Source: CAMCXE01 sp046347475
GTDB lineage: Bacteria > Pseudomonadota > Gammaproteobacteria > Pseudomonadales > Cellvibrionaceae
DNA: 64,000 bases
Assembly: GCA_046347475.1 (NCBI GenBank)
Contig: JAXMGD010000002.1
Span: 434,001-498,000, forward strand
Reading direction: 5' to 3'
Shown here: positions 24,236 through 33,954 of the stretch, piece after piece
How the letters are laid out: each line of letters starts with the position of its first letter
Numbering within the stretch: position 1 is the first letter of the stretch
The notes under the pieces: generated by a model
Databases searched by the model: none
What the model saw: the letters and a program-made list of their open reading frames with translations, nothing else
What the model was told of the DNA's origin: nothing
Program-made: the position numbers and the translations under genes

Positions 24236-24408
24236 TTATTAACCCGGCGACATTTAGTGTCGGGTTAATAAGTGCTGCATGGATGCAGCACCGGCGTCCT
24301 AAGGCGCCGCGAGCCCCGCTAAAACAAGCAGATCCACGTATCTGCGCCCGTTTTAGCGGGGCGAAGACAAAATAGATCAGGACGATCTATTTTGTCGCCG
24401 GGTTAATA
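24236..24408. repeat. Multi-hairpin element, family R3, copy 1
   Basis: Bounded by inverted TTAACCCGGCGA/TCGCCGGGTTAA. Inside are nested stems: GTGCTGCAT/ATGCAGCAC (perfect, 2-base loop); GCCCCGCTAAAAC/GTTTTAGCGGGGC (perfect 13 bp) enclosing GCAGAT/ATCTGC; and GACAAAATAGATC/GATCTATTTTGTC (perfect 13 bp). A decayed relative is at 34961-35068. No coding potential. Confidence 0.8.
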
Positions 24409-24464
24409 GCTACTCTCCACCAATTAAACCTAAAACGGCTATTAGCGCGCACTAGCCGTACGGA

Positions 24465-24568
24465 AGCAATGAATGCACATTATTTCAGACCGTCAAAAAG
24501 AGGGATCTTTTTGACGAGCCTACAAGGATGTATTCACGGCGTGTCTGAAATGATGTGTATTCATTGCT
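24465..24568. repeat. 104-bp palindromic mini-element, family R2, copy 1
   Basis: 26-bp inverted ends with two mismatches (outer part AGCAATGAAT / ATTCATTGCT, inner part TTTCAGAC / GTCTGAAA) and an inner hairpin GTCAAAAAGA/TCTTTTTGAC. An inverted copy of the same length is at 50172-50275. Similarity continues about a dozen bases outside, to CTAG at 24452 and 24574. Confidence 0.85.
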
Positions 24569-24585
24569 GATGCCTAGGTAGCAAC

Positions 24586-24957
24586 TCAGGCTCCCATAAT
24601 CCGTTCGCGAAAAATAAAAAATACGGCCCCCAGCAGACACAAGCCGGCCCACACAAAATCCCAGCGAAAACTCTCCCGCATGTAAAAAACCGCAAAGGGT
24701 ACAAATATCGTGAGGGTGATTACTTCCTGCAGAATTTTTAACTGCCCCAGGTTTAACACCTGCGCGCCCACGCGGTTGGCGGGCACTTGCAATAAATATT
24801 CAAAAAGGGCAATCCCCCAACTGACTAAAGCGGCGATAATCCAGGGCTTTTCGTGCAGATGTTTTAAATGGCCGTACCAGGCAAATGTCATAAAAATATT
24901 GCTGAAGGTGAGCAACACAACGGTGACTAAAATAGGGTATTGAGAGAGAATCATCAT
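24586..24957 (-). CDS. DMT-type DUF486 family membrane protein
   Basis: A 123-residue protein with four membrane helices and the DUF486 pattern (FMTFAWYGHLKHL, VSWGIALFEYLLQVPANR, LNLGQLKILQEVITL). The family is related to small drug/metabolite transporters, but no substrate is established. It stands alone, flanked by the repeat-rich stretch downstream. Confidence 0.85.
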   Translation of the reverse strand: MMILSQYPILVTVVLLTFSNIFMTFAWYGHLKHLHEKPWIIAALVSWGIALFEYLLQVPANRVGAQVLNLGQLKILQEVITLTIFVPFAVFYMRESFRWDFVWAGLCLLGAVFFIFRERIMGA

Positions 24958-25006
24958 AAAAACTCGTACAATTATTTTAATTGTTGATGGGCAGAATAGC
25001 GTCTAA

Positions 25007-25039
25007 AACACGACAAAACAGTGTGCGCTCTGTCGTGTT
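25007..25039. other. Hairpin in the DUF486-gnd divergent region
   Basis: A perfect 9-bp stem AACACGACA/TGTCGTGTT with a 15-base loop. It lies between two divergent starts, so an operator or leader structure is more likely than a terminator. Confidence 0.4.
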
Positions 25040-25273
25040 TATCACAGGGGATTCAACCGAGAATTACACTAATTGCGCATCATCCAAAGGGTCTTTTGAT
25101 TCCCTAAACAGGGGATAAGTGGTATGGTACCCGCCCTTGTCGCAGGGCTAAAGCGCACCCATTGCTTCACTGTAAAACCAAGCAATAGGCGCACTGTGTT
25201 ACATACCCTCCAGCAAAATTCGCGGCAGTCTGTGCTGCCGATTCATATCACTTATACGATCGTTGTGTAGCCT

Positions 25274-26725
<1,452 letters not shown>

Positions 26726-26730
26726 ACCCA

Positions 26731-26755
26731 AAGCCCCTGCCGGGGCTTTTTTTTC
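26731..26755 (+). terminator. Intrinsic terminator of gnd
   Basis: AAGCCCC/GGGGCTT stem followed by eight T, just after the gnd stop codon. Confidence 0.92.
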
Positions 26756-26777
26756 GCATCTCAATCATGAGGCCCCT

Positions 26778-27113
26778 ATGAGCAACGAACATTGGCTCTG
26801 CCTTGCAGATGATATTGCCGCAGGCAGTGCCAAAGGCTTTTGTGTTGAGGGGGAGAGGCTCTTAGTTGTAAATCACCAGGGGCAGTTTTTGGCCTACCGC
26901 AACCGCTGCCCACATTTAAAAATCCCCTTGGAATGGCAGGAAGATAACTTCTTCTGCAAGGACACCGACCTACTGCGCTGCGCAACCCACGGTGCGCTAT
27001 TTCTGCCAGAAAACGGCCAGTGCGTGAGCGGCCCCTGCGCCGGGCAAGCTCTGGAGCCGCTCGATCTAGTACAGCGCTGCGATGGGCTCTACTGGCGGCA
27101 AACGGCTGATTAA
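26778..27113 (+). CDS. Small Rieske [2Fe-2S] ferredoxin-like protein
   Basis: A 111-residue single Rieske domain. The two cluster motifs are reduced but complete: C44-P-H46 and C68-A-T-H71. The start at 26778 has GAGG five bases before it; the frame runs open upstream over gnd. Such stand-alone proteins can be electron carriers or subunits of dioxygenase-type systems; no partner reductase or oxygenase is nearby. Confidence 0.88.
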   Translation: MSNEHWLCLADDIAAGSAKGFCVEGERLLVVNHQGQFLAYRNRCPHLKIPLEWQEDNFFCKDTDLLRCATHGALFLPENGQCVSGPCAGQALEPLDLVQRCDGLYWRQTAD

Positions 27114-27319
27114 CCTGTCGGCCATAGCGCATCGAACACTTTGGCTAGGCAGAACCTGGGCGTACGGATTGGGGATGGTTATTACTCGGGGTAATTCGCG
27201 TCGTTACGCGGTTGACTGCGCCCCAAGTTGATCCGCTTAGCAGCCATTCTCCATGACGCTGGCCTCACCCCATTCGTGGTGAGCCTGCCGAACCACAGGA
27301 GATTACCCTTGATGTTGAC

Positions 27320-28039
27320 TCACAGTTCCACCGGCAAGCAGTGGCTGAGGCAAATTTCCTGGGCCGATAGTTGCGCCTTGAGCGCGAAAAACTCCACACC
27401 GGCCTCTTTGGCCCGTACACACCACTGGGCATAGGTGGGGTCTATGTGGGCGGCGGGGGCTACGGCATTGATGCCTGTGTGCTGCACGCAATACACCAGT
27501 ATCGCCCGCTGCCCCCGCTCTACCATGCGAATTAACTCCCGCAGGTGTTTACTGCCACGCTCACTCACCGCATCGGGAAAATGCCCGCGGCCTGCCTCAC
27601 CGGCTAAGCCTCGCTCCAGCAGGGTGACATTTTTAACCTCCACAAAACAGCGTCGCCCCGCCTGGGCCAAGCACCAATCGGCACGGCTGTTCTCCTCGCC
27701 GTAGCGCACTTCGGCGGTTAAATCCTGCCAACCGTTTAATTGCGGCAGTAGCCCGGCCCGAATCGCCTCCCCTACCAAAGCGTTGGCCCGGCCCGTGTTA
27801 ATACCGGCCAAATGGCCCTGCCCGGTGGTGGCTATCTCCCAGGTGGCGGCAAGTTTTCGTTTGGGGTTGTCACTGCTGGAATACCAGCAGGGACTGCCCT
27901 CGGCTAAGCAGCCGCGCATACTGCCGGTGTTGGGACAATGAATGGTGATCGGCTCACCCGTTGCCGAGATGATATCGGCTAAAAAACGCTTATAGCGCCG
28001 CAAAAATACACCTTGCTGCAGTGGGGGGTTCAATATCAT
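27320..28039 (-). CDS. sfsA: Sugar fermentation stimulation protein homologue SfsA
   Basis: A 239-residue SfsA with the family blocks VFLRRYKRFLADI, CPNTGSMRGCL, PKRKLAATWEIA and FVEVKNVTLLE; the last resembles a nuclease-type (PD-D/ExK-like) core. Its role is poorly known; E. coli SfsA was linked to maltose metabolism and binds DNA. It is divergent to dksA, with which it is commonly neighbour. Confidence 0.94.
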   Translation of the reverse strand: MILNPPLQQGVFLRRYKRFLADIISATGEPITIHCPNTGSMRGCLAEGSPCWYSSSDNPKRKLAATWEIATTGQGHLAGINTGRANALVGEAIRAGLLPQLNGWQDLTAEVRYGEENSRADWCLAQAGRRCFVEVKNVTLLERGLAGEAGRGHFPDAVSERGSKHLRELIRMVERGQRAILVYCVQHTGINAVAPAAHIDPTYAQWCVRAKEAGVEFFALKAQLSAQEICLSHCLPVEL

Positions 28040-28399
28040 GATGACATTCTTAAGCTTTTGACTATGCTCATCCTCCAGGCGCTGCTGGCGGGTATGATCA
28101 GGCGACGGTTAAAAGTGGGGTTGCTCAAAAGCTCCATCATAACCCGGAGCCAACCGCAAAATGGCCGCTGGCAATGTTTTCCTAGAAGTGGTGGCAGAGG
28201 CTTGGGGAATCTGGTAGCGTTTGCGCCCCTTAGATAACACTGAATCTAAACACCGCAGTACTTCACCTTCGCGCACGGCCATTAGGCTGAGGGTATTAGG
28301 TTGAAAAAGACAGAGCTGCCCTCATAGTGGGGCCGCTCCCAGGGAATGTTTTTGTCCCCAAGGATCGCTTTCATCGCACAGACAAGAGGCTCGCTCACA
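28040..28399. other. Divergent intergenic region sfsA / dksA
   Basis: About 360 bases that must hold the promoters of both genes. No operator, repeat or strong hairpin was recognised. Confidence 0.4.
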
Positions 28400-28837
28400 A
28401 TGCCCGAATTACAAAACGGTAGTTTTTCGTTACACGGTTTTGCCCCTTATGTTGAAAAGGCTGGCGAAGAGTACATGAGTGCCGATCAGAAAAAGCACTT
28501 TAAGAATTTGCTGCTGGCGTGGAAGCGTGAGCTAATGGAAGAGGTGGATCGCACCGTAAGCCATATGAAAGACGAGGCGGCCAACTTCCCCGACCCGGCC
28601 GACCGCGCCAGCCAAGAAGAAGAATTTAGCCTGGAGCTGCGCACCCGCGACCGCGAGCGCAAGCTGATCAAGAAAATCGACAAAACCCTGGAATTGTTAG
28701 AGACCGAAGAATACGGCTACTGCGATACCTGCGGTGTTGAAATCGGTATCCGCCGCCTTGAAGTGCGCCCCACAGCCACTCAATGTGTGGATTGCAAAAC
28801 CCTGGCGGAAATTAAAGAAAAACAAATCGGCGGTTAG
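28400..28837 (+). CDS. dksA: RNA polymerase-binding transcription factor DksA
   Basis: A 145-residue DksA, which enters the RNA polymerase secondary channel and works with ppGpp. The coiled-coil tip acidic residues are kept (NFPDPADRAS, D65 and D68), as is the four-Cys zinc finger (C108, C111, C129, C132). The ATG at 28400 matches the family start; the frame extends 54 bases upstream. Ends in a terminator ahead of gluQ. Confidence 0.97.
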   Translation: MPELQNGSFSLHGFAPYVEKAGEEYMSADQKKHFKNLLLAWKRELMEEVDRTVSHMKDEAANFPDPADRASQEEEFSLELRTRDRERKLIKKIDKTLELLETEEYGYCDTCGVEIGIRRLEVRPTATQCVDCKTLAEIKEKQIGG

Positions 28838-28881
28838 ACGTCGATTGAGGGTGCCGCCCGAGTTACAGGGCGCTGCGAGTT

Positions 28882-28910
28882 AAAAAAGGGCCGATGGCCC
28901 TTTTTTATTT
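28882..28910 (+). terminator. Intrinsic terminator between dksA and gluQ
   Basis: AAAAAAGGGCC/GGCCCTTTTTT with a 3-base loop. In several gammaproteobacteria a terminator in this position limits read-through into gluQ. Confidence 0.92.
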
Positions 28911-28943
28911 TGCCCCACCTCCCACCAACACTCGCCCACGCTT

Positions 28944-29828
28944 ATGCCTTCGCCCTACCTAGGCCGTTTTGCCCCATCCCCCAGCGGGCCCCTGCATTTT
29001 GGCTCCTTGGTATGCGCCCTCGCCTCTTACCTGGACGCCAAACAGCAGGGCGGCCAGTGGCACCTGCGCATCGAAGATATAGACCCGCCGCGTGAAGTGC
29101 CGGGTGCTGCCGAGCGTATTGTGCGCAGTTTGGAGCAGCACGGCCTTGGTTGGGATGGGCCTGTGCTCTGGCAGAGCCAAAGGAGCGCCCAGTATGAGGC
29201 GGTGCTGGAGGATTTGCGCAGGGCCGGTCACATCTACCCCTGTAGCTGCACCCGCAAACGTTTGGAATCCTTAGGCCACCGCTACGACGGCTATTGCCGC
29301 CAGCATCCAGCAACCCCACCTGCTGCCTGGCGCCTAACAGTGGCAGTGGATCAGGATGTGGTTTTTACCGACCGGCACCTCGGCCGGCAGATACAGAATT
29401 TAGGTGCCCAGGGAGACTACATCATCCACCGCAAAGACGGCCTGTATGCCTATGCCCTCGCCGTGGTAGTGGATGACTGGCAACAGGGTTTTACTCATGT
29501 GGTGCGCGGCAGCGATCTGCTCGGCGCCACCGGCAATCAAATTTACTTGTTTGGCCTTTTAGGCGCGAAGGCCCCCAGTTACGCCCATATTCCGGTGATT
29601 ACCGATGCGCAGGGCCAAAAGCTCAGTAAACAAAACCATGCGCAAGCACTGGATAATCAGATACCGGGGCATAATTTATGGAGGGCACTCTGGGCGCTCG
29701 GCGCTCGCCCCCCCAAAGAACTGTCGCAAAGTACTCCTTCAGCAGTGATTCAATGGGCATTAGAACATTGGCAGTTGGGACAGCTACCTGCTGGAACCCG
29801 TATGTCGGAGTCAGATTTGCCCATCTAA
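28944..29828 (+). CDS. gluQ: Glutamyl-Q tRNA(Asp) synthetase
   Basis: A 294-residue paralogue of the GltX catalytic core, lacking the anticodon-binding domain. It attaches glutamate to queuosine in the anticodon of tRNA(Asp). Seen: the HIGH-like HFGS at 18-21, the zinc site C100, C102, Y114, C118, and the KMSKS-like KLSKQ. The dksA-gluQ pairing is conserved. Confidence 0.96.
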   Translation: MPSPYLGRFAPSPSGPLHFGSLVCALASYLDAKQQGGQWHLRIEDIDPPREVPGAAERIVRSLEQHGLGWDGPVLWQSQRSAQYEAVLEDLRRAGHIYPCSCTRKRLESLGHRYDGYCRQHPATPPAAWRLTVAVDQDVVFTDRHLGRQIQNLGAQGDYIIHRKDGLYAYALAVVVDDWQQGFTHVVRGSDLLGATGNQIYLFGLLGAKAPSYAHIPVITDAQGQKLSKQNHAQALDNQIPGHNLWRALWALGARPPKELSQSTPSAVIQWALEHWQLGQLPAGTRMSESDLPI

Positions 29829-30092
29829 AAACGCCTGCAGCACCTGGAGCAAACGCTAATTAACGGCTTTAAATGCCTAGCAAATTGTTGTACCCCTTCG
29901 CTAAAGAACCTCGGAAAAATTGCCTACTCGCTGTAGAGTCGTTGAATTTGGCAAAAAAACGCTCATTCACCGTATGTAACCTCAGCAATTTATTATTCGA
30001 TTGGGTTCCCACGGCGCCCTTACCTCCATTTCGCTCACGGAGATGATCCCCAATCATGGCGATGTCATTAAGTGAAGGGTTTCGGTGCCTCT

Positions 30093-30160
30093 ATATCCAT
30101 ATCCATATCCATATCCATATCCATATCCATATCCATATCCATATCCATATCCATATCCAT
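30093..30160. repeat. Tandem hexanucleotide array, unit ATATCC, 11 copies
   Basis: Eleven perfect copies of ATATCC from 30093 to 30158, plus two bases. Because the unit is six bases, copy-number change would not shift a reading frame, but could change promoter spacing. Confidence 0.97.
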
Positions 30161-30173
30161 AGAATTGACACTT

Positions 30174-30247
30174 TAGCCCGAGTGGAGCGCAGTGTAATCT
30201 GGGGTGATTCGCGAAACCCGGCTTGCGTTTCAACTCATCCGGGCTAA
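30174..30247. repeat. REP-like repeat, TAGCCCG...CGGGCTA
   Basis: Inverted arms TAGCCCGAGTGGAGCGCAG and CAACTCATCCGGGCTAA. Same family as at 7116-7177 and 45861-45953. Confidence 0.75.
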
Positions 30248-30552
30248 GTCAGAGGGCAAAAATCCTTTACTTATTGATATTGCCATAGATGGGGTCATGC
30301 TATAACCCACATTGGTTCGCTTTTTACCAAATTCGCCGAGCCAGCGCTTCGCTACCTACCTTGCTCGAAAGTTCCCTCTGTAAAGTTCTGGCTTCATTAT
30401 TAGCGGCCCAATCAAAAGAAGATGGATACCAAATCGCTTTCATTGTTTAAGCACGACTCATCATTCAAATTGCTATTAATTAACGTTTTAAAACGCCGCA
30501 ATTCTTTATGCTCGCTTACACGATTAAATTAATAATTACGGAGTCAAATGGT

Positions 30553-31131
30553 ATGAAAGTAAAAATAGTCTGTGCAGCAATCATCTCGGCTGCATTAAGT
30601 GGATGTGTCGGCAAACCCAATGTCAATGAACCTGAAACGACTATCTGGGTTGATCATCACCAAACCTGGGTAGCAGGTGACCCGTTTAATGGCTACGGCG
30701 AATATGTGTACCGCATTTCCAAATCGACCACGCCCGATTTTTCCGCCGCAGAGGTCACCACCGCCGACATAATCGATTTCGCTTATGAGCAGGGCTACAG
30801 ATACAAATTACGCGTCAAAAAACTCGTCGAGATAGCTGCTGACGGTTTAGATACACAATACCGATTGGTAGCCATCGAAGATAAACAACCTGCAACGGCA
30901 CCGTTCGACCTTGAAATCCCCAAGCAACAAGATTTCATCAACGCCAGCGGTACAATTAAATTCGCCCCTGGCAGTAGCTCTCCGGCCTATAACTGCGTTC
31001 CATCTGTATGCGACGCCCTCAAGGCTATGCCTACTAGGGAGGATATAGTGTTTACGGCCGAATTTACCAATCTCACCCAAATCACTTTAATTGCCATTAA
31101 AACAATTAATGGGTTGCCCGTAGAGCCTTGA
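30553..31131 (+). CDS. Hypothetical lipoprotein
   Basis: A 192-residue protein from the ATG at 30553, with a lipoprotein signal peptide (MKVKIVCAAIISAALSGC; lipobox LSGC). The mature part has DUF4377-like features: a YKLRVKKLVE strand followed by a two-Cys C-terminal segment (YNCVPSVCDAL), but I do not assign it firmly. Base composition looks more AT-rich than its neighbours. It is convergent with the next gene. Confidence 0.7.
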   Translation: MKVKIVCAAIISAALSGCVGKPNVNEPETTIWVDHHQTWVAGDPFNGYGEYVYRISKSTTPDFSAAEVTTADIIDFAYEQGYRYKLRVKKLVEIAADGLDTQYRLVAIEDKQPATAPFDLEIPKQQDFINASGTIKFAPGSSSPAYNCVPSVCDALKAMPTREDIVFTAEFTNLTQITLIAIKTINGLPVEP

Positions 31132-31151
31132 GCAAAAAAAGTGTGACATAG

Positions 31152-31175
31152 GCTGGGCAAGCGGGCTTGCCCAGC
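31152..31175. terminator. Hairpin in the convergent gap
   Basis: Perfect 10-bp stem GCTGGGCAAG/CTTGCCCAGC with a 4-base loop, between two convergent genes. T-rich sequence follows nine bases later on the plus strand, so termination is likely but not classical. Confidence 0.6.
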
Positions 31176-31181
31176 GGTTAA

Positions 31182-33401
31182 CTATTTTTTGTCACCTTCA
31201 ACAGAAACTGCTGAAGAGGGCTTTTCTGCAGGGGGTGCGTCACTCGGTGGCGCTCCGGCCGGTACGGGCGGTTTCACAGCCGAATGCCATGGCCATTGCT
31301 GCTGCTTCACGCGATAAAAACCCAGCCCGACTAAAACCAGTATTAACAGGGCGATGGTTAAGTAACTGCCCCAGGGGGTTTGTTTTTCCTGGTAGGGGTC
31401 AATCAGACTGCGGCTGGCACCGGCTGGCAGCTTAGCCTGCTGAGTGAGTTTGCCGCCAAAAGGGATATTAATTTTCACATGGCCGTTGATGGCCCAGCCG
31501 GTGGCATCCAGTACGGGGCCGAGGTTGCGTTGGCGCAGCTTCAACCAGGCGATAAACATGGACGGGCCACTAATGGCCAGCAACAAACCAATTAACCCCA
31601 GCGGCATCAGCCATCCCAGGCCAAAAAAGGCCTGCATTAAAAGGCCCAACGCAGTGGAAATCCCGCCCACCGCTACGCCCAAGGCGGCAATCATGCCCAG
31701 GTCGAATTTGGGTTTTTCCGGTGTGGCGGCGGCCGCTGCTTTGGGGTCGGCGATGATGGCGGCTTTGTCCAACAGGGCAGCCCCTGAGGGGTCGGCGGCG
31801 GTGGCGCTCTTGGCGGCTTGCTCTTCCACAAACCGGATCAAGCGTTTGTAGGGGGCAAAAAACGCTTGGCTGATGGAGATGGGGTTTTCGATCAGTTTGG
31901 TGATGGTGGCATCCCAGTCGCGGCCCTGGCGATCATAAAAAACACCGTTGCGGCCCACCAATAAGTAGTCGGAGTCCCCGGCGGTAAAGGCGGCGGCGAT
32001 GGTCATTTTGGCGCCGTCGCTGCGGGTGCAATCGCAGTAGGCTAAGAAGCATTTGCTCAAACCCGCCAGGGTGGCGTGTTTGGCGGCGTCATCCACGCGG
32101 ATACACAGCTCGCAGGCGCGGCCGTCTAAATACAGGGTGCCCGCTTGGAATACCGCCTGGCCCACTGAGCCGTAGAACTCGGTGAAGTTAACGAAGTTAT
32201 TCAAGAGCTTTTTCAGGTTCTGCCGCAGCAGGAGGATTTTTTTAACATCGGCGAAGGCTTTCACAGCGGGCGCCATGGCGAGGTCTTTCTGCATTAAATC
32301 GTCCAGGGCGGCCTGCCACTTAGGATCTGCCCAGCCGCGCAGTTCATCCGCGCAGATGCCCTTGAGGCTTGCGCCTTTTTCCGCCGCCAGCCACTGCTCA
32401 TAGGCATTAAACGCCGCTTTGAGGCCTTGCCACTGGCTATAGTCCAGCTGAGTTACGTCTTTGCCCAGCAAAGGCGCCACCACCTGGGCGGCAAAGTCCG
32501 CCATGGCGGCCTGCCAGGCCGGGTTGATGCCATCGACTAGGGGCAAACGGGCGTCGGCGCTGACCAGAGCCAAGGGAAAGTGTTTGACCTCATCGCAGGC
32601 GGAGGACAGGTCGGCGCTGCCGAGGCTTTCTAAGCTGGAGACGGGTTTGTTGAGCTGCTCTTGGCTGCGGCCATCAAAGGCCACCAAACGCACGCGGCTG
32701 AAGAAGTCATCAATCTTGCCCTGCACCGCCAAGAGGGCTTTATAGGCGCTGTCACAGTTGTCGCTGAGGGGCTTTACCTGCGGGCCAGCGGCTTCTAGCC
32801 AGCTCAAACGCTCGTGGAGGGCTGTAAAAAAGCCCGCCAGGGCGTCTTGATTAATACCGGGCTTGCCGCTTAAGTCGGTGCTTTCGCCCTGGGTTTTCAT
32901 AATCAGGTTGAGCAGAGCCTGCAGCTGTTCATCGTCAGTAGCCGCCAGGGGCACCACACCATCGCCATTAAAGCGGGTATTGGCCACTATGGCCTCTTGG
33001 CTTTGCGCATCCTGCAGGGTTATGAGGGTTTGCTCGGCCTTGCCCAGGGCCGCCAGAATTTCTTTGCTGCTAGCCACCAGTTTTAGCCCCAGCTCGCCCT
33101 CGCTAAAGTCGCTTAAATTGAGGTTATCGGCGCTGCTAAGCAGCAAGTTGGGGTCCTTAAGGGCGCTGCAGGCCCATTTAACTGCCGCCACAATCTCAGG
33201 TACCCGCACACGGCCATCGGCGTCTGTGTCTATGGCCCCGAGCATGGCCTCGTCCAACTGCAAACCCTTCACCGGGCAACTGAGCGCGGCCCAGAGCTTT
33301 TGATCCAACTGCTCTAAATTGAGCAAGTCCTCGGTACTGGTAATAAGGGCCTGATCAAAACCGCCTATGCGGCTGAATTTCCATCGGTGCTGATTGCTCA
33401 T
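31182..33401 (-). CDS. Large uncharacterised membrane protein with an EF-hand loop
   Basis: A 739-residue protein. Near the N terminus is a canonical 12-residue EF-hand calcium loop (DTDADGRVRVPE, residues 58-69). A long mostly helical soluble part follows, with a Cys-containing segment (ACELCIRVDD, CFLAYCDCTRSDG) around 430-470. Near the C terminus are hydrophobic helices (about 575-625 and 685-702) and a proline-rich tail. Ribosome site GAGG five bases before the ATG. I do not know a function; it appears to be a widespread but unnamed protein type. It has no obvious partner gene. Confidence 0.8.
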   Translation of the reverse strand: MSNQHRWKFSRIGGFDQALITSTEDLLNLEQLDQKLWAALSCPVKGLQLDEAMLGAIDTDADGRVRVPEIVAAVKWACSALKDPNLLLSSADNLNLSDFSEGELGLKLVASSKEILAALGKAEQTLITLQDAQSQEAIVANTRFNGDGVVPLAATDDEQLQALLNLIMKTQGESTDLSGKPGINQDALAGFFTALHERLSWLEAAGPQVKPLSDNCDSAYKALLAVQGKIDDFFSRVRLVAFDGRSQEQLNKPVSSLESLGSADLSSACDEVKHFPLALVSADARLPLVDGINPAWQAAMADFAAQVVAPLLGKDVTQLDYSQWQGLKAAFNAYEQWLAAEKGASLKGICADELRGWADPKWQAALDDLMQKDLAMAPAVKAFADVKKILLLRQNLKKLLNNFVNFTEFYGSVGQAVFQAGTLYLDGRACELCIRVDDAAKHATLAGLSKCFLAYCDCTRSDGAKMTIAAAFTAGDSDYLLVGRNGVFYDRQGRDWDATITKLIENPISISQAFFAPYKRLIRFVEEQAAKSATAADPSGAALLDKAAIIADPKAAAAATPEKPKFDLGMIAALGVAVGGISTALGLLMQAFFGLGWLMPLGLIGLLLAISGPSMFIAWLKLRQRNLGPVLDATGWAINGHVKINIPFGGKLTQQAKLPAGASRSLIDPYQEKQTPWGSYLTIALLILVLVGLGFYRVKQQQWPWHSAVKPPVPAGAPPSDAPPAEKPSSAVSVEGDKK

Positions 33402-33504
33402 GAAAACCTCGTGTTAAGTTGATAAATCGTGGTGCAGGCCTGTGCAAACCGCGCGCTTTGCCAGGCCCGCCTATACTGGGGTAACAGGTTAAACGAGCCC
33501 CCTT

Positions 33505-33954
33505 ATGCTGCGCTTATTGCTGCCCATCCTCTTCCCCTCTTGGCGTTTTTTTAACAGCATCGGGCCGAGCCCCCGTGTAATGCTGCAATTTGACGCAGAG
33601 CCCTGGGCCGAGTATTGCCCTAAGCCTTCGCAACTGCCGATGCGGGAGCGGCTGGCGCGGCTGCTGCTCAACCCGCAGGGCAACAAACTGCTATTCGTAC
33701 ACAGCTGCGCCGTGCGGCTGTTTGACGAGCCGGATCCCAGCGCCGTGGAGAATATCTTTCTCGCCCTCGCGCAGGCCATCAGGCTCGGTATTCTCATTCC
33801 GCCCAGCCCCGAGGCCAGCCTGCGCTGGCAGGTGGAAGCGCTGCACTGGGACCAACAAGGCAAAATAACGGCCAGCCCGGTATACACCAGCGAGCTGCGC
33901 AGCCTCGCGCAACTGGCCAGGAGCTGGCAGGACGACCGCAGCCTATGTCCATAA
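33505..33954 (+). CDS. Hypothetical protein paired with an HTTM-like membrane protein
   Basis: A 149-residue soluble-looking protein with an amphipathic N terminus (MLRLLLPILFPSWRFFNSI) and segments typical of a small globular domain (LLFVHSCAVRLFDEPD). Family not recognised. Its last ten bases overlap the next gene, so the two are almost certainly translationally coupled and act together. Confidence 0.65.
   Translation: MLRLLLPILFPSWRFFNSIGPSPRVMLQFDAEPWAEYCPKPSQLPMRERLARLLLNPQGNKLLFVHSCAVRLFDEPDPSAVENIFLALAQAIRLGILIPPSPEASLRWQVEALHWDQQGKITASPVYTSELRSLAQLARSWQDDRSLCP

Larger units (their letters stand above)
24013..24585. other. Gene-free, repeat-rich stretch
   Basis: About 570 bases without a credible ORF. 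It holds three unrelated structured elements listed separately: a 56-bp inverted-terminus element (24033-24088), a multi-hairpin element (24236-24408) and a 104-bp mini-element (24465-24568). Confidence 0.8.
29829..30552. other. Gene-free stretch with a hexamer array and a REP-like repeat
   Basis: About 720 bases with no credible ORF. Contains the (ATATCC)11 array and the repeat at 30174-30247; the rest is AT-rich, featureless sequence up to the lipoprotein gene. Confidence 0.6.

Noticed and set aside
24236..24408. Integron attC site or CRISPR-like repeat
   Set aside because: No GTTRRRY/RYYYAAC core pair with the right layout, no integrase, no cas genes, and repeats are not regularly spaced.
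29869..30057. 62-residue minus-strand ORF after gluQ
   Set aside because: No family resemblance, ribosome site or operon context; likely chance.
30056..30247. ORF with an alternating Ile-His run
   Set aside because: It is only the translation of the ATATCC array; no ribosome site or family resemblance.
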